Of a stretch of DNA of 64,000 nucleotides, positions 16,960-26,714 are shown one piece after another; position 1 is the stretch's first letter, and every line of letters begins with the position of its first letter. Below the pieces are notes generated by a model. The model searched no databases. It was given only the letters and a program-made list of their open reading frames with translations, and was not told the DNA's origin. The translations under genes were made by a program, and so were the position numbers. The DNA comes from Candidatus Cloacimonadota bacterium (GTDB taxonomy: Bacteria; Muiribacteriota; UBA6191), in contig JAGSHD010000004.1 of assembly GCA_023954715.1 (NCBI GenBank), positions 270,356 to 334,355 on the forward strand. The letters are read 5' to 3'.

Positions 16960-19900
16960 TCACTGCTTTTTAGCTTCGTCATTTTTTAGACTGCTTTTTA
17001 TTTGATGAATCAAGCTATCAAAATCTTGATCAATAGACTGAGTTTTATTTTCTTCTGCTTTTGCTTTTTTAATATTATTTTTTAAAGACTCAATTAAGTT
17101 TTCATAGCCATTTACAGGCTTTGCTTTTCTTGCTGTATTTCTTACGATCATTTCATTGGAGTCATTTAAGACGATTCCTTTTTTTACAATCGTTTTTAAT
17201 TTCCTTTTTTGTTTTAACTTAGTCTCTGGTAATAATTTTGCTTTACTCGCAACTTTCACAGGAGTGATTGTTGTTTTCTGTTTAGCTTTACCTCTACTCT
17301 TTAAGCGTGTCAGCTTTCTTCGAATGGATCCCATTAAAGAAGGTCTCGATTTTCTTTGTTTATTTTGAGTCAGTTCTTTTTTTACTGGTTTAGGCTTGGG
17401 TTTTACGATTTTCTTCTCTACTACAATATTGGCGATAGCTTTTTTAACAGGAGCTTTTGTTTTTTCAACTTTCACCTTTGACTCTACTTGTTTTACCTCT
17501 TTTTTGATCGGCTGTAAGGTTCTAGGAAATTTCCTACTTCGTTTTCTAATGTTTCTACCAAAATCTTCTCCAGGTAGTCTCTGTCCAACGGACTTTCTAA
17601 TCCCTCTTCTTGGTGCCTTTGGTTTTTCTACTGTTTTTTGACTAACAGCTTTAGCTACTTCAACAACTTTTGCAACAGATTTTATAACATTAGATTTTTC
17701 AGCTTCTTTAACTATAGCTACTTTGGTCAATTCTTTTGGCTTCACAGGAATTGAAGTCACCTTTTTTTCTTCTTTCAAAATAGGTACTTCGGGTTCCATC
17801 TTTTTTAAATCTATAGTAGGCAGTTTCACTCTGGATTTCTTTTTTGCTTTTTTAGATAAGGGCTCTAGATACCCATCTCTAGTAATACGCTGTACAGATG
17901 GGCCATTTGTTCTTGGCTTGTTTAAAGCATCTCTTACCATACCTTCGCCTTCTCTAAAGGAGATTGGATGTACTTCTCTACTGTCTAACACATCGTTTAA
18001 GTTACCATTGAAATGGTCCGTTAACTTAACCACCTCTTCTTCGTTGGTCAAAATGTATGGAGTCAAAAAGATGAAGAGATTGTTTTTCTCTTTTCTTTTG
18101 GTTTTACTTCTAAAAAGTTTTCCTAATACAGGTATTTTTGAAAATAGCGGGACCTCATTTTTAGACTCTGATTTTGTCTCTTGAATCAATCCACCTAATA
18201 CTATAGTCTCTCCGTCCTTAGTACTAACAACAGTTTGTACTGCTCGCTTAGTAATGATTGGGATGTCAAATGCAAATAGACTATCACTACTTCTGGACTT
18301 GATCTCTACATTTACCTCTAAACTAACTGTTTTCTTTTGAGATATTCTAGGCTTTATTTTTAAATCGATACCAACATCTTCAAATCTAAAGTTTGATACT
18401 GTAAAGTTACCATTATTAACTCCTTGGTTTACTCCAGAAGGTAATGGTACAACTTCACCTACTACGATATTAGCCTCTTGATTATCTTTAGTTAAGATCT
18501 GTGGGGATGCTAAGACATTAGCTCGTGAAGATGTTTTTACTGCCTTTAGTAAAGCTCCAATATTTAGTGGGTTTTGTAAAGCATCGTCTACGCTAGTTAT
18601 TGTACTATCAGCAAATCCAATACTTGTACCAGTATCACCAATTTTTTGACGGACACCAAGATTTGTAGCCATAAAGAGCTTATCTCCAGTAGCTGACTGA
18701 ATTACACCCATATCAAAACCTATATCTTTAAGATAATCTTGATTTACTTCAATAATCATAGCTTCTACCAAAACTTGTGCTCTAAAAATATCCAATCTTT
18801 TAATGATATCTTTAATCTCATCATATTGCGCTTTGGATGCCGTAATTACTAAAGAGTTTGTAGACTCATCTGGCACGATCGATATTTTTTTTGCTGTCTT
18901 CTTTTGATTTTTATCAAATAGCTTAACTAAGATTTCAGACATGTCTTTTGCATCAGCATGTTCTAAGTAAAACACATGAATATCAGATGACTCTCCACTG
19001 AACTTTTTATCAAGTTTTGCTGCAATGATCATAGCAGCATCTAATACTCTCACTGATTGTGCTACTAACAACAAAGAGTTAGTACGCTCATCTGATACAA
19101 TTTTAATGGAGTCCTTTGGAAACAACTCTAGTAATTGCTTTGTTATTGTCTCTGCTTCTGCATGTTTGATATAATAAAACCGAGTCTCTTTAATATCACC
19201 AATCTCTTGGTCTAAAATCCGAACTGTTTCACGAATTTGATCTATGTACTTGGGATGACACACAACAATAATCGTATTGGTTCTATCATCTGCAATGTAA
19301 TTGATTCTATCTTCATCAGCTTCTACAATGTTTGGACTCGACTTTAATGTTAAGTTTTTGTTGAAAATACTTTTTATAGTGTTGATAGTTTTAGCAGCTT
19401 TCGTATTTTGAAGATGTACTAAGTACATTTCTAAAATAGAATCCGGCTTATCCATTTTTTCAATCAAGTTTGCTATTCTTTGTAACCCAAAACTCGTATC
19501 AATGATCTGTAACATTCTCCACTCTGGGTGGGCAATAATCTGACCATTTCTACCAATGATAGAGTTAGCTATGGAGTTCATTTTTCTTACACCGATATGC
19601 TCTAGTTTGAAAAACCTCATTTCCATGTTAGCTGATTTTATGTCGTGGACTCCTGCGTTGCCTACATTAACCTCCATCCCATATTGCTTTGCAAATCGAG
19701 TTGGAATAACATATTTTGCTAAACCATGTTTAACAATAGAAAACTGATTAAAAATCAAAGCCTGCTCTAATATAATTACAGCTTCTTTTCTTGTAACCGG
19801 TTTATTAGCAACAATATTTATTTTACCTTTTACGGTAGGATCTTTTAGATAATGCTCTCCGGAGAACTTTGCCAAATATTTAATCACCACATTAATATCT

Positions 19901-20025
19901 GTGTTGGACAGATTAATTTTAACTTTATCCCCTATTTCTTGGATAGAGCTTTTCTTTGGTGGAGCCGCCTCCAACAAACTTGTTAAAAGTAAACCAACTA
20001 CCATAAAAAAGATAAACTTTTTCAT
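16960..20025 (-). CDS. gspD: Type II secretion secretin GspD with a long basic C-terminal tail
   Basis: GspD forms the outer-membrane channel. It has a signal peptide (residues 1-20), the N0 domain (VKINLSNTDINVVIKYLAKFSG), three N1-N3 repeats with paired DERTNSLLLVA-like motifs, and the secretin core ending around ILTNEEE near residue 680. Beyond this, about 330 extra residues are rich in Lys, Arg, Pro and Val, with repeated VEK/KPK/KKA elements. Typical GspD proteins total 650-750 aa, so 1021 aa is exceptional. The tail could lie in the periplasm or at the surface; its charge suggests binding to anionic polymers, an inference. The gene abuts gspC. Confidence 0.93.
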   Translation of the reverse strand: MKKFIFFMVVGLLLTSLLEAAPPKKSSIQEIGDKVKINLSNTDINVVIKYLAKFSGEHYLKDPTVKGKINIVANKPVTRKEAVIILEQALIFNQFSIVKHGLAKYVIPTRFAKQYGMEVNVGNAGVHDIKSANMEMRFFKLEHIGVRKMNSIANSIIGRNGQIIAHPEWRMLQIIDTSFGLQRIANLIEKMDKPDSILEMYLVHLQNTKAAKTINTIKSIFNKNLTLKSSPNIVEADEDRINYIADDRTNTIIVVCHPKYIDQIRETVRILDQEIGDIKETRFYYIKHAEAETITKQLLELFPKDSIKIVSDERTNSLLLVAQSVRVLDAAMIIAAKLDKKFSGESSDIHVFYLEHADAKDMSEILVKLFDKNQKKTAKKISIVPDESTNSLVITASKAQYDEIKDIIKRLDIFRAQVLVEAMIIEVNQDYLKDIGFDMGVIQSATGDKLFMATNLGVRQKIGDTGTSIGFADSTITSVDDALQNPLNIGALLKAVKTSSRANVLASPQILTKDNQEANIVVGEVVPLPSGVNQGVNNGNFTVSNFRFEDVGIDLKIKPRISQKKTVSLEVNVEIKSRSSDSLFAFDIPIITKRAVQTVVSTKDGETIVLGGLIQETKSESKNEVPLFSKIPVLGKLFRSKTKRKEKNNLFIFLTPYILTNEEEVVKLTDHFNGNLNDVLDSREVHPISFREGEGMVRDALNKPRTNGPSVQRITRDGYLEPLSKKAKKKSRVKLPTIDLKKMEPEVPILKEEKKVTSIPVKPKELTKVAIVKEAEKSNVIKSVAKVVEVAKAVSQKTVEKPKAPRRGIRKSVGQRLPGEDFGRNIRKRSRKFPRTLQPIKKEVKQVESKVKVEKTKAPVKKAIANIVVEKKIVKPKPKPVKKELTQNKQRKSRPSLMGSIRRKLTRLKSRGKAKQKTTITPVKVASKAKLLPETKLKQKRKLKTIVKKGIVLNDSNEMIVRNTARKAKPVNGYENLIESLKNNIKKAKAEENKTQSIDQDFDSLIHQIKSSLKNDEAKKQ

Positions 20026-20027
20026 TA

Positions 20028-20963
20028 TTAATGCCTCATTTCAAAGTGAATTTTCTTATTCTTGCCACTTCTGATCAATTCGATATCCACACTTGTGTCG
20101 TTTTGTAGTTTATTAAAAATTTGATATCCCTTTTGCATGGAATCAACTAATTGTCCGTTTATTGATTTAATAATATCTCCAGCGTTTATTCCTAGAGCCT
20201 CCATAAAAGAGCCTCTTTTCACATGAAGAATCTTAAACCCTTGTGGTCTTCCACCTCTAAAATATGGTTGCACCCTAACTTGAGATAACAGCCCTGCTAG
20301 ATTTTTGACTTGTTTCCCAACTTCTCTCTGAGTGATATATACATTGTCTTTCACTTTAGTAATTGCAAAAGGCTTTTTAGCTGCAGTGTTTACCGGCTTA
20401 GGAGTATTTTGTGCTGGTCCTGCCTTATATACAGCATTTCCTTCTAGTAGTTCTTTAAGATCATCCTTATAGCCTTTTTCAACTATAATCTGCTCTCTAC
20501 CATTGTTATCAATAATGATTCGATGCAATAAGACTTTTTTTAGCTTAACTCCAGGCTGAATAATCTCACCTACGGAGTACACATTGTTTTCTCGGCTCGT
20601 CATATTATAAATAAATGCCACAGAGTCTGCATCATCCATAATTACCCCATTTAACTCCAAACGTAGATTGCTTGTTGGAGGAGGAGGCGGTGGCGGAGGT
20701 GGAGGCGGTGTTCGTGGCTTATCTGGCTTCTTTATAGGCGTCTTAATCACTGGAGGGGGTTTCACCGTAAAAATATCTTTATCTACAATATATTTTTTAT
20801 TTATTTTTACGTCTTTAGTTTGCCCTTTTTTACTTACTTCAACGACTTGCTTTTTATTGTCATCTGGATTGATTCCTTGCCACATAAAAATCAAACGTGC
20901 AGAAAAAATCAGTGGAATTATGAAAACCACTAAATCAAAAAGTCTAGCCTTTCTGTATCGCAT
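20028..20963 (-). CDS. gspC: Type II secretion protein GspC (HR and PDZ domains)
   Basis: GspC joins the inner-membrane platform to the secretin. The 311-aa protein has a short cytoplasmic basic start, one membrane helix (about 10-28), then a linker with an uninterrupted run of eleven prolines at about 86-97. The homology region follows (LRLELNGVIMDDADSVAFI), and a C-terminal PDZ domain (about 235-311) contains ALGINAGDIIKSINGQLV. It is the first gene of the operon, two bases from gspD. The polyproline linker probably acts as a rigid spacer. Confidence 0.9.
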   Translation of the reverse strand: MRYRKARLFDLVVFIIPLIFSARLIFMWQGINPDDNKKQVVEVSKKGQTKDVKINKKYIVDKDIFTVKPPPVIKTPIKKPDKPRTPPPPPPPPPPPTSNLRLELNGVIMDDADSVAFIYNMTSRENNVYSVGEIIQPGVKLKKVLLHRIIIDNNGREQIIVEKGYKDDLKELLEGNAVYKAGPAQNTPKPVNTAAKKPFAITKVKDNVYITQREVGKQVKNLAGLLSQVRVQPYFRGGRPQGFKILHVKRGSFMEALGINAGDIIKSINGQLVDSMQKGYQIFNKLQNDTSVDIELIRSGKNKKIHFEMRH

Positions 20964-21267
20964 GAATCAGCCTCAATCCTATTAAATACCATCGGTACAT
21001 AAAAGTTTGTATATGTTCAAAGAGAAAAGTCTCTCCCTAACTACAAAATATTCGGAAAATACGCCTTTTTTGTTTATAGTTTTACAATTAAATTGATTTC
21101 CACTATGGGCATTTTGGCTTATGGATAGTAGGATTTTTAAACGAATTTCGACTCAATAACACGATCGCTGGAATAACTAAAATTTATTTTTAATCAGGAA
21201 GTCCGCAAAAGGATCAAAAAAAGCTAGCTCTTTTTAGAAAACTAGCTTGCAATCAAATGAAGTAAAT
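20964..21267. promoter_or_regulatory. Spacer upstream of gspC, containing the terminator of the next gene
   Basis: This 304-bp spacer separates gspC from the 848-aa secreted protein gene; both are on the minus strand. It must carry the promoter of the secretion operon in its left part. No convincing consensus promoter or operator was found by eye. The right part holds a terminator at 21221-21248. Confidence 0.35.
21221..21248 (-). terminator. Rho-independent terminator
   Basis: AAGCTAG (21221-21227) and CTAGCTT (21242-21248) form a stem. On the minus strand this is followed by a run of seven Ts. It lies 20 bases after the stop of the 848-aa gene and ends its transcript. Confidence 0.8.
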
Positions 21268-23814
21268 TTATTTAGCGAATTGAATAAACTTTTGTACAAA
21301 GTCATCAAGGTTTGAAATCTCGTGTAAAATCTCATTACTCAACTCAAATTTTAATGCTTTAGTAATCTTTGAAGAGTTTACCTTTTCTTTTAGAGCCAGC
21401 CCTTCTTTGACTAGTCTACCGGCCCCTTTACGTAAAAACCCCTTCATTTGAACGAGGTCTTTACTAGAGCTTTGTATCCTAGCCGAAAAAACACTTGAAT
21501 TTTTCAAAAAGAAATCTCCCCTAGCCAATTGTTTGAACACTACAGTACCTTGTTTCCATACCTTGTATTCAGAAACAAATGTTGAAGCATTAACTTTTGA
21601 TGATTTTTGGAGATAAAAACCCTTCTTTTTCTCAAAACTAACTCCATGATTATGTAAGTTTTTAATATACAATTTTATGATGTTTGTTTCTTTCGAAAAG
21701 TCATATTTTACAGGCTCTGTACTCTTAGCATAGATCCCTTTAGGTACCACTTGAATTAGATAAGGACGTTTCGGTTGAAAACTACCAAAAGGAGAACTCA
21801 AAATTTCAATTAACGACGCTTGAGAAATATTAGTAACAGAAACCAATAATGGAGTTAAAGGAGTCATCAAACCTTCAACAAAATCACCGTTAAAACTTAT
21901 CAAGGCATCGTTTTCACCTAATAGATTTAATAAAAGCCCTAACTCTTTAAGTGCTTTAGATATCTGCACAAAATGAGACAGTAACTCATCATTAGTAAAT
22001 GGCTTATCTAAAAAGTAGTTTAAAAACCTACTATTTCTTGCATACGGAACTCTCATAGAGTCGCTTTGTAAAAATAGTTTAAGGTCTTTATCATCAATCA
22101 ATGATTTATCCAAATAGTTTTCTAGACATCTATGAAATAGAGCAGAGTTTTTATCATTTAGATCAAATCTTAAATTAAAATTAGCAATTTTTTCATTTAA
22201 GTCTTTAAAGCCAAACTCATCTGGGTTTGCTTCGAGTAAAATATCATCCACATCAAAAAACTTAACAAATAAATCACTTAAAATATCAATCGACTCATTA
22301 TTAACGACGCCTGCTTTATAAGAGCTTGCTACCTGGGCAATCCCCCAGTTTTTTACAGAGAGATCATTAACTGCTTGAGCAAAATACCAAGTGCTTTGAT
22401 CCATGTAATCAATATCTTTGGTTTTTAATTTTTTTGATTGAGATAAAACTTCTAATGCAGAATTGTAATGGTAAGCAACTGCCTTGTCATAAACTTCAAA
22501 GTGACTCATTAACAGGTCTGCTAAGTTACCCTCAGGAAAATACAAAGACTTACCAGAAGCCTTACTCACAGCACTTGGAATCATTATAGTATTTTCTTGG
22601 TGGGCTTTATCAATTAAGTGTACATTAGAAAGATACAAGTACTCTTGAATCCCTATTTTATCTAAGACTTCACACAATTCTCTAAGGGCATCTCCTTCAA
22701 CTCCTCCAAAAAATAGAAGCCTCTCTTTAGAGTTTTTGTTACCCATAGGGAAAATAGCCATAAATGGACTTTTCGTAATACCCATTGGAGCTTGTGGTAA
22801 AAACCTCTTGCTTAAATCTATCTTTCTTAAGCCAGATTTATGAATAGAAAGTTGATCACCAATTAACAGTGTCTTATACAATCTATGCGATTTTTTTTGC
22901 TTTAAAAATACGATGAGGTCTTTTTCAAATATTTTAAAAGTATTGTAGTCAATTACTGATAAAAATTTCGCTCTACTCAATTCAAGACTAGCGAACTTTT
23001 TAATATTCCATGAGTCTGCTCCAAAGTAACCTTCTTCTATCAGAGTCCTTTTTATAGACTTTAAAAATGACTCTCCATAAAGGCCTCTTAAAAATTCTAG
23101 GCTCATAGCTCCGAACTTTCTGTCTAAAAGTCTAGAAAATATCTTTCGACCATCACCAAAAACTACTTTTTTAATATCTCTAGGAAGATTATATAAAGAC
23201 TCTTTAAAGATTGAGCTTTTATAATTTACACGGTCTGCCACATGAAAATCATAACCTGATATTTTTTCAGCAAGAAATGATAGATTGTCTTCTCGGTAAC
23301 AGTATAAATAAGATAGTATTTGTTGAATGCTTTGATCATCTCTCACATTTGTTATAATCAAACGACCTCTAGAGCCCTTCGCTGGCGGAACCACTAAATA
23401 CATCAAACCTTGGCGAGCTGAATGAGACTCACTAAAAAATGGCTGTAAGTAATATAATTCTTTGATACCCTCTTTTTTTAGAAAGTAATAAGAATCATAT
23501 AGACTCCCAAAGTGATGCTGTACTTTGAAATTATTTTTTAAAGCATAAGAAACCAAGCCTAATGGAGTATTTGCTTGTACCCAGTCTTTTGCTAAGGCTT
23601 GAGCCTCTTTAGACGATCGATCTAACTGCTCTCCTAACAACTTAAACCCTAAAGTTTTAGAATACTCTAGTTGTCGATGTTTTAAAGATAGTTTTTCAAG
23701 CTGAACTTTTTTTACACTATAAAAACTATCTTGTGACAACAAATCTAGTAATGGATCAGCAAATGTTAGATTAAGTGTACAAAGAATTAGACAAAAGAAT
23801 TTTAATTGTTTCAT
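21268..23814 (-). CDS. Large exported protein of unknown function
   Basis: The 848-aa product begins with a clear signal peptide (MKQLKFFCLILCTLNLTFA, cleavage near residue 19). No further membrane segments or recognisable catalytic motifs are visible, and I do not recognise the family. It is monocistronic, with a long upstream spacer and its own terminator. Residues 100-180 and 310-430 show alternating strand and loop patterns with repeated LYYLQPFF/KGSRGRLIITN-like elements, suggesting a globular multi-domain periplasmic protein. Its position beside the secretion operon makes it a possible secretion substrate, but there is no direct evidence. Confidence 0.75.
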   Translation of the reverse strand: MKQLKFFCLILCTLNLTFADPLLDLLSQDSFYSVKKVQLEKLSLKHRQLEYSKTLGFKLLGEQLDRSSKEAQALAKDWVQANTPLGLVSYALKNNFKVQHHFGSLYDSYYFLKKEGIKELYYLQPFFSESHSARQGLMYLVVPPAKGSRGRLIITNVRDDQSIQQILSYLYCYREDNLSFLAEKISGYDFHVADRVNYKSSIFKESLYNLPRDIKKVVFGDGRKIFSRLLDRKFGAMSLEFLRGLYGESFLKSIKRTLIEEGYFGADSWNIKKFASLELSRAKFLSVIDYNTFKIFEKDLIVFLKQKKSHRLYKTLLIGDQLSIHKSGLRKIDLSKRFLPQAPMGITKSPFMAIFPMGNKNSKERLLFFGGVEGDALRELCEVLDKIGIQEYLYLSNVHLIDKAHQENTIMIPSAVSKASGKSLYFPEGNLADLLMSHFEVYDKAVAYHYNSALEVLSQSKKLKTKDIDYMDQSTWYFAQAVNDLSVKNWGIAQVASSYKAGVVNNESIDILSDLFVKFFDVDDILLEANPDEFGFKDLNEKIANFNLRFDLNDKNSALFHRCLENYLDKSLIDDKDLKLFLQSDSMRVPYARNSRFLNYFLDKPFTNDELLSHFVQISKALKELGLLLNLLGENDALISFNGDFVEGLMTPLTPLLVSVTNISQASLIEILSSPFGSFQPKRPYLIQVVPKGIYAKSTEPVKYDFSKETNIIKLYIKNLHNHGVSFEKKKGFYLQKSSKVNASTFVSEYKVWKQGTVVFKQLARGDFFLKNSSVFSARIQSSSKDLVQMKGFLRKGAGRLVKEGLALKEKVNSSKITKALKFELSNEILHEISNLDDFVQKFIQFAK

Positions 23815-24358
23815 GATTACCTTTTAGTAAATCTCAAATTTAGACCGTCTTTTAATGCTATAAGCTAGTTAAGTTTTTCTATAAGAGTGTATTTTTTATA
23901 TACAAGCCCCATATATAAGGCAATATTATAGTTTTTCTATAAGAAAAAAAATAATGTTTGAGTAGCCCCAAATTATAAATACATTAGACTAGAGCATTAT
24001 ACCTCTGCACTCCACGAGCCTCAAGTTTTTCTAAGAAAAGTTTTCAATAAAATTCTCTGTAAACTTCATTCGTAACCATAACAAGAAGAAAGAATCTACT
24101 TTTGTAGAAAAAATCTTCTTTGTAAATCTTGACCCTACAAAATTATCTTTTAAAATGTTAATATGACCCGAAGAATGTGTAGGTTTCTGTTATCAGTTAA
24201 TCGCTACTTCTAATTATTTACGTTTCATTACACTAGCATTTACTGACAAGCTAATTTTCGTAAATAAACTCTTTGTAGCTTGATTCACTCATAATTATAA
24301 TATTAATAATCTTCTTAAGTGTTTTCACCCTAAGAAGCAATCTTAAAAGTAGTGTCCA
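23815..24358. promoter_or_regulatory. Long divergent intergenic region with repeats and a leader hairpin
   Basis: This 544-bp spacer separates the exported-protein gene (minus) from the hybrid sensor gene (plus). AGTTTTTCTATAAGA occurs twice (about 23872 and 23930), with a shorter variant near 24023. TTGACC near 24129, about 17 bases before an AT-rich box, is a possible promoter but far upstream. Just before the sensor gene, CTTCTTA..GTG and CAC..TAAGAAG (24311-24337) form a hairpin. No open reading frame is convincing here. Confidence 0.4.
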
Positions 24359-25987
24359 ATGAACCATCCTAAATATAAAAACGCTAAAATCCTTATCGTT
24401 GACGACGAAGCAATATTCTGCACAATGATCAAAGAAGTTTTTAAACCGTATGGCTTTATCATAGAATCTTCCACTCAATATGAGCATGCACTCGATTTAT
24501 TTGATAAGAGTAAGCATGCTCTAGTCTTATGTGACTTTAATTTAGCTGGGTCTTCAAAAAATGGCTTGGATATAGTTCGAGAGTTCAAAAAAAAGTCAGA
24601 GTTAACCCAAATTATTATGATTACTGGTAGACCTAGTCTAGAGTTAGCCGTCAAAGCATTTGAAACTGGTATTTACGACTTTATGGTAAAACCAGTCAAT
24701 ATGAGACATCTCAAGCAAAAAGTAGATAGTGCTCTAAATCAATATCACTTATTACTACAAGAAGAAGAGCTTAAAAGGGATCTCAAAGAAAAAAATAGTC
24801 AACTAAAAAAAATCAATCATCAATTAAGAGATGCTTTAGATGAGTCAAAAAAATACCAAGCTCATTTAGCTCACTCTACAAAACTGGCAGGAGTTGGTGA
24901 AATGACGGCTAGTATTGCTCACGAGTTTAACAATATCCTCGGAGCCATTCGAGGTTATAGCCAGTTAGCTATACGTTCAGCTAGTGATACAGATTATTTA
25001 CTAGATGCTCATAAAAAAAATAAAAAAGCTGCTGATAAAGCTATCAAAGTTGTATCTAACCTATTACAGTTTAGTAAAAAGCTAAACCCTTCAATGGAGA
25101 TCAACGATATCAATGTAGCTATAACAGAGACCATTACCCTATCTCTTCATCACTTAAATTTACAAAAAATTCAAGTTGAAACAAAGCTAGATGAAACTCC
25201 TAACTTCGAGTTTGACAGTGGACAATTACAACAAGTCTTTTTAAACCTTATCACAAATGCTTGCCAAGCAATGAATAACGGAGGAGACTTACAAATAGTC
25301 AACTCGTATCACGATAACCAAGTAAAATTAAATTTCATAGATACTGGCAGTGGCATCTCTCCTAAAAACCTAGAAAAAATATTTTTACCTTTTTTCTCTA
25401 CTAAAGGCGGAGACAATGGTGCTATTGGTTCTGGTTTAGGACTGTTTGTCTCCAAACAAATCATAGAGTCTCATGGTGGTAAAATAAGTGTGAGCTCCAC
25501 AAATAAAGGTACAAATTTCGAGATAGTTTTACCTTGCAATGGACTTGAACTACCTGAAGAAGGTGTAGTCGTAAACGAACCTTGCGAACCTTCTCCTATT
25601 CGAGCTATAGTAGTAGACGATGAAAAGGATATATGCGAGGTTTTATGCCAATTTTTAATTGCAAAAGACGTAGCTGCTACAAGCGCATATACTGGTAAAG
25701 AGTGCCTAAACCTTTTAGAGCAAGACTCTAACATTGATCTCATATTAATGGACTTAAATATGCCAGAAATCAATGGAGATGAAGCTCTTCATGTTATCAA
25801 AGAGAAATACCCTAATATAATTGTATATATCATGAGCGGTTATGGTACCAAACAAAAAATAGATGGTGTTTTGTCCATTGGAGCTGATCGCTATATATCC
25901 AAGCCCTTTGACTTAGATACTTTAGATCGCTATATCGATGAAGAAATAGAAACAATCAAAGAGCGAAAGCTTCTCGAGCTTTCTTAA
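24359..25987 (+). CDS. Hybrid sensor: receiver - histidine kinase - receiver
   Basis: The 542-aa protein has no membrane segment and so is cytoplasmic. Domain order: receiver 1 (residues 8-122; ILIVDDE, phosphoacceptor in LCDFNLAG, K in MVKPVN); a coiled coil (about 125-170); a dimerisation/phosphoacceptor domain with the H-box motif SIAHEFNNILGAIRG; an ATPase domain with N-box (LITNACQAM), G1 (DTGSGIS) and G2 (GSGLGLFVS); and receiver 2 (about 418-535; VVDDE, LMDLNMPEI, KPFD). It probably receives phosphate from another kinase through receiver 1. The output is not known because no DNA-binding domain is present. It stands alone on the plus strand. Confidence 0.93.
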   Translation: MNHPKYKNAKILIVDDEAIFCTMIKEVFKPYGFIIESSTQYEHALDLFDKSKHALVLCDFNLAGSSKNGLDIVREFKKKSELTQIIMITGRPSLELAVKAFETGIYDFMVKPVNMRHLKQKVDSALNQYHLLLQEEELKRDLKEKNSQLKKINHQLRDALDESKKYQAHLAHSTKLAGVGEMTASIAHEFNNILGAIRGYSQLAIRSASDTDYLLDAHKKNKKAADKAIKVVSNLLQFSKKLNPSMEINDINVAITETITLSLHHLNLQKIQVETKLDETPNFEFDSGQLQQVFLNLITNACQAMNNGGDLQIVNSYHDNQVKLNFIDTGSGISPKNLEKIFLPFFSTKGGDNGAIGSGLGLFVSKQIIESHGGKISVSSTNKGTNFEIVLPCNGLELPEEGVVVNEPCEPSPIRAIVVDDEKDICEVLCQFLIAKDVAATSAYTGKECLNLLEQDSNIDLILMDLNMPEINGDEALHVIKEKYPNIIVYIMSGYGTKQKIDGVLSIGADRYISKPFDLDTLDRYIDEEIETIKERKLLELS

Positions 25988-26303
25988 TCTAATACCAACC
26001 CAAGTAAATACTTATTTCTTAAGTAGCCTCGAAGTGAAAAGACCTTAAAAATGACTTTTGAATTGATATTAGTATAGCTCCACTTAAAAATACTGCTATT
26101 ATTCAGATGGTCTCTTTGATAAACGGAGAGGAGCATACAAATTTTTCGCAGTTTTTGCTTTATTGATATACCTAGATATAATCAACCTTTGTGAACAAAT
26201 TGAAAAATACTTTCATATTATAAAAAAACACTTACGCATAATGTAAGTGTTTTTATTTGAAAATTGACTGTTTTAACTATTTAAAACACCGAACGTTTTA
26301 GAA
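25988..26303. other. Convergent spacer
   Basis: This 316-bp region separates the hybrid sensor (plus) from the 122-aa gene (minus). The only recognisable element is the terminator at 26224-26254. No small open reading frame or RNA gene was recognised. Confidence 0.4.
26224..26254 (-). terminator. Rho-independent terminator
   Basis: AAAAACACTTAC and GTAAGTGTTTTT make a perfect 12-bp stem around a 7-base loop, about 50 bases after the stop of the 122-aa gene. The flanking A and T tracts would let it act on both strands, so it may also end the hybrid sensor transcript. Confidence 0.85.
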
Positions 26304-26672
26304 TTAAACTAAAAATCCATCTTCATCTTTTACAATATCTTGAAACTTAATCCAGATCTTTCCTTCATTGGCATCGTTAATTCTTGCAGTACGTAGCTTA
26401 TAGTTGATATCTATGATTTCTAGAGGCTCTACCCCTTTATCTTTAACTACAAATACCCAATCACCAATGTAAAACTCTTGCTCTCTTATAAGCTTTTGAT
26501 CTATCAATCGCTTAATCATCTTTCCAACTTGGCGTTTTAAACCATGAAACTCTTTGGCATCATCTTTTAGTCCTAAATTTAAATCTTCATTAATCCCTTG
26601 AACGGTTATATTAATTTCGTCTTCAAATCTTTTTGCACGTTTACGATTTACTTTTTTAACGCCTCTAGCCAT
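26304..26672 (-). CDS. Small basic protein of unknown function
   Basis: A 122-aa product with a very basic N-terminus (MARGVKKVNRKRAKRFEDE) and a C-terminal part rich in beta-strand-like hydrophobic alternation (FYIGDWVFVVKDKGVEPLEI). No signal peptide or membrane helix is seen. The basic leader could bind nucleic acid, but I recognise no family. It has its own terminator and a short spacer from the upstream coiled-coil protein gene. Confidence 0.65.
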   Translation of the reverse strand: MARGVKKVNRKRAKRFEDEINITVQGINEDLNLGLKDDAKEFHGLKRQVGKMIKRLIDQKLIREQEFYIGDWVFVVKDKGVEPLEIIDINYKLRTARINDANEGKIWIKFQDIVKDEDGFLV

Positions 26673-26714
26673 ACAATCGAGCCCTTTTGTTTAATTAGTT
26701 GAATATTGATTTGC

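Noticed and set aside
17156..18184. Plus-strand frames opposite gspD, rich in Phe and Ser
   Set aside because: They arise from the lysine-rich gspD tail read on the other strand; no start signals.
20668..20985. Plus-strand frame with a polyglycine run
   Set aside because: It is the antisense of the polyproline linker of gspC.
24251..24487. 78-aa minus-strand frame at the start of the hybrid sensor
   Set aside because: It overlaps the receiver domain antisense and has no ribosome site or recognisable feature.
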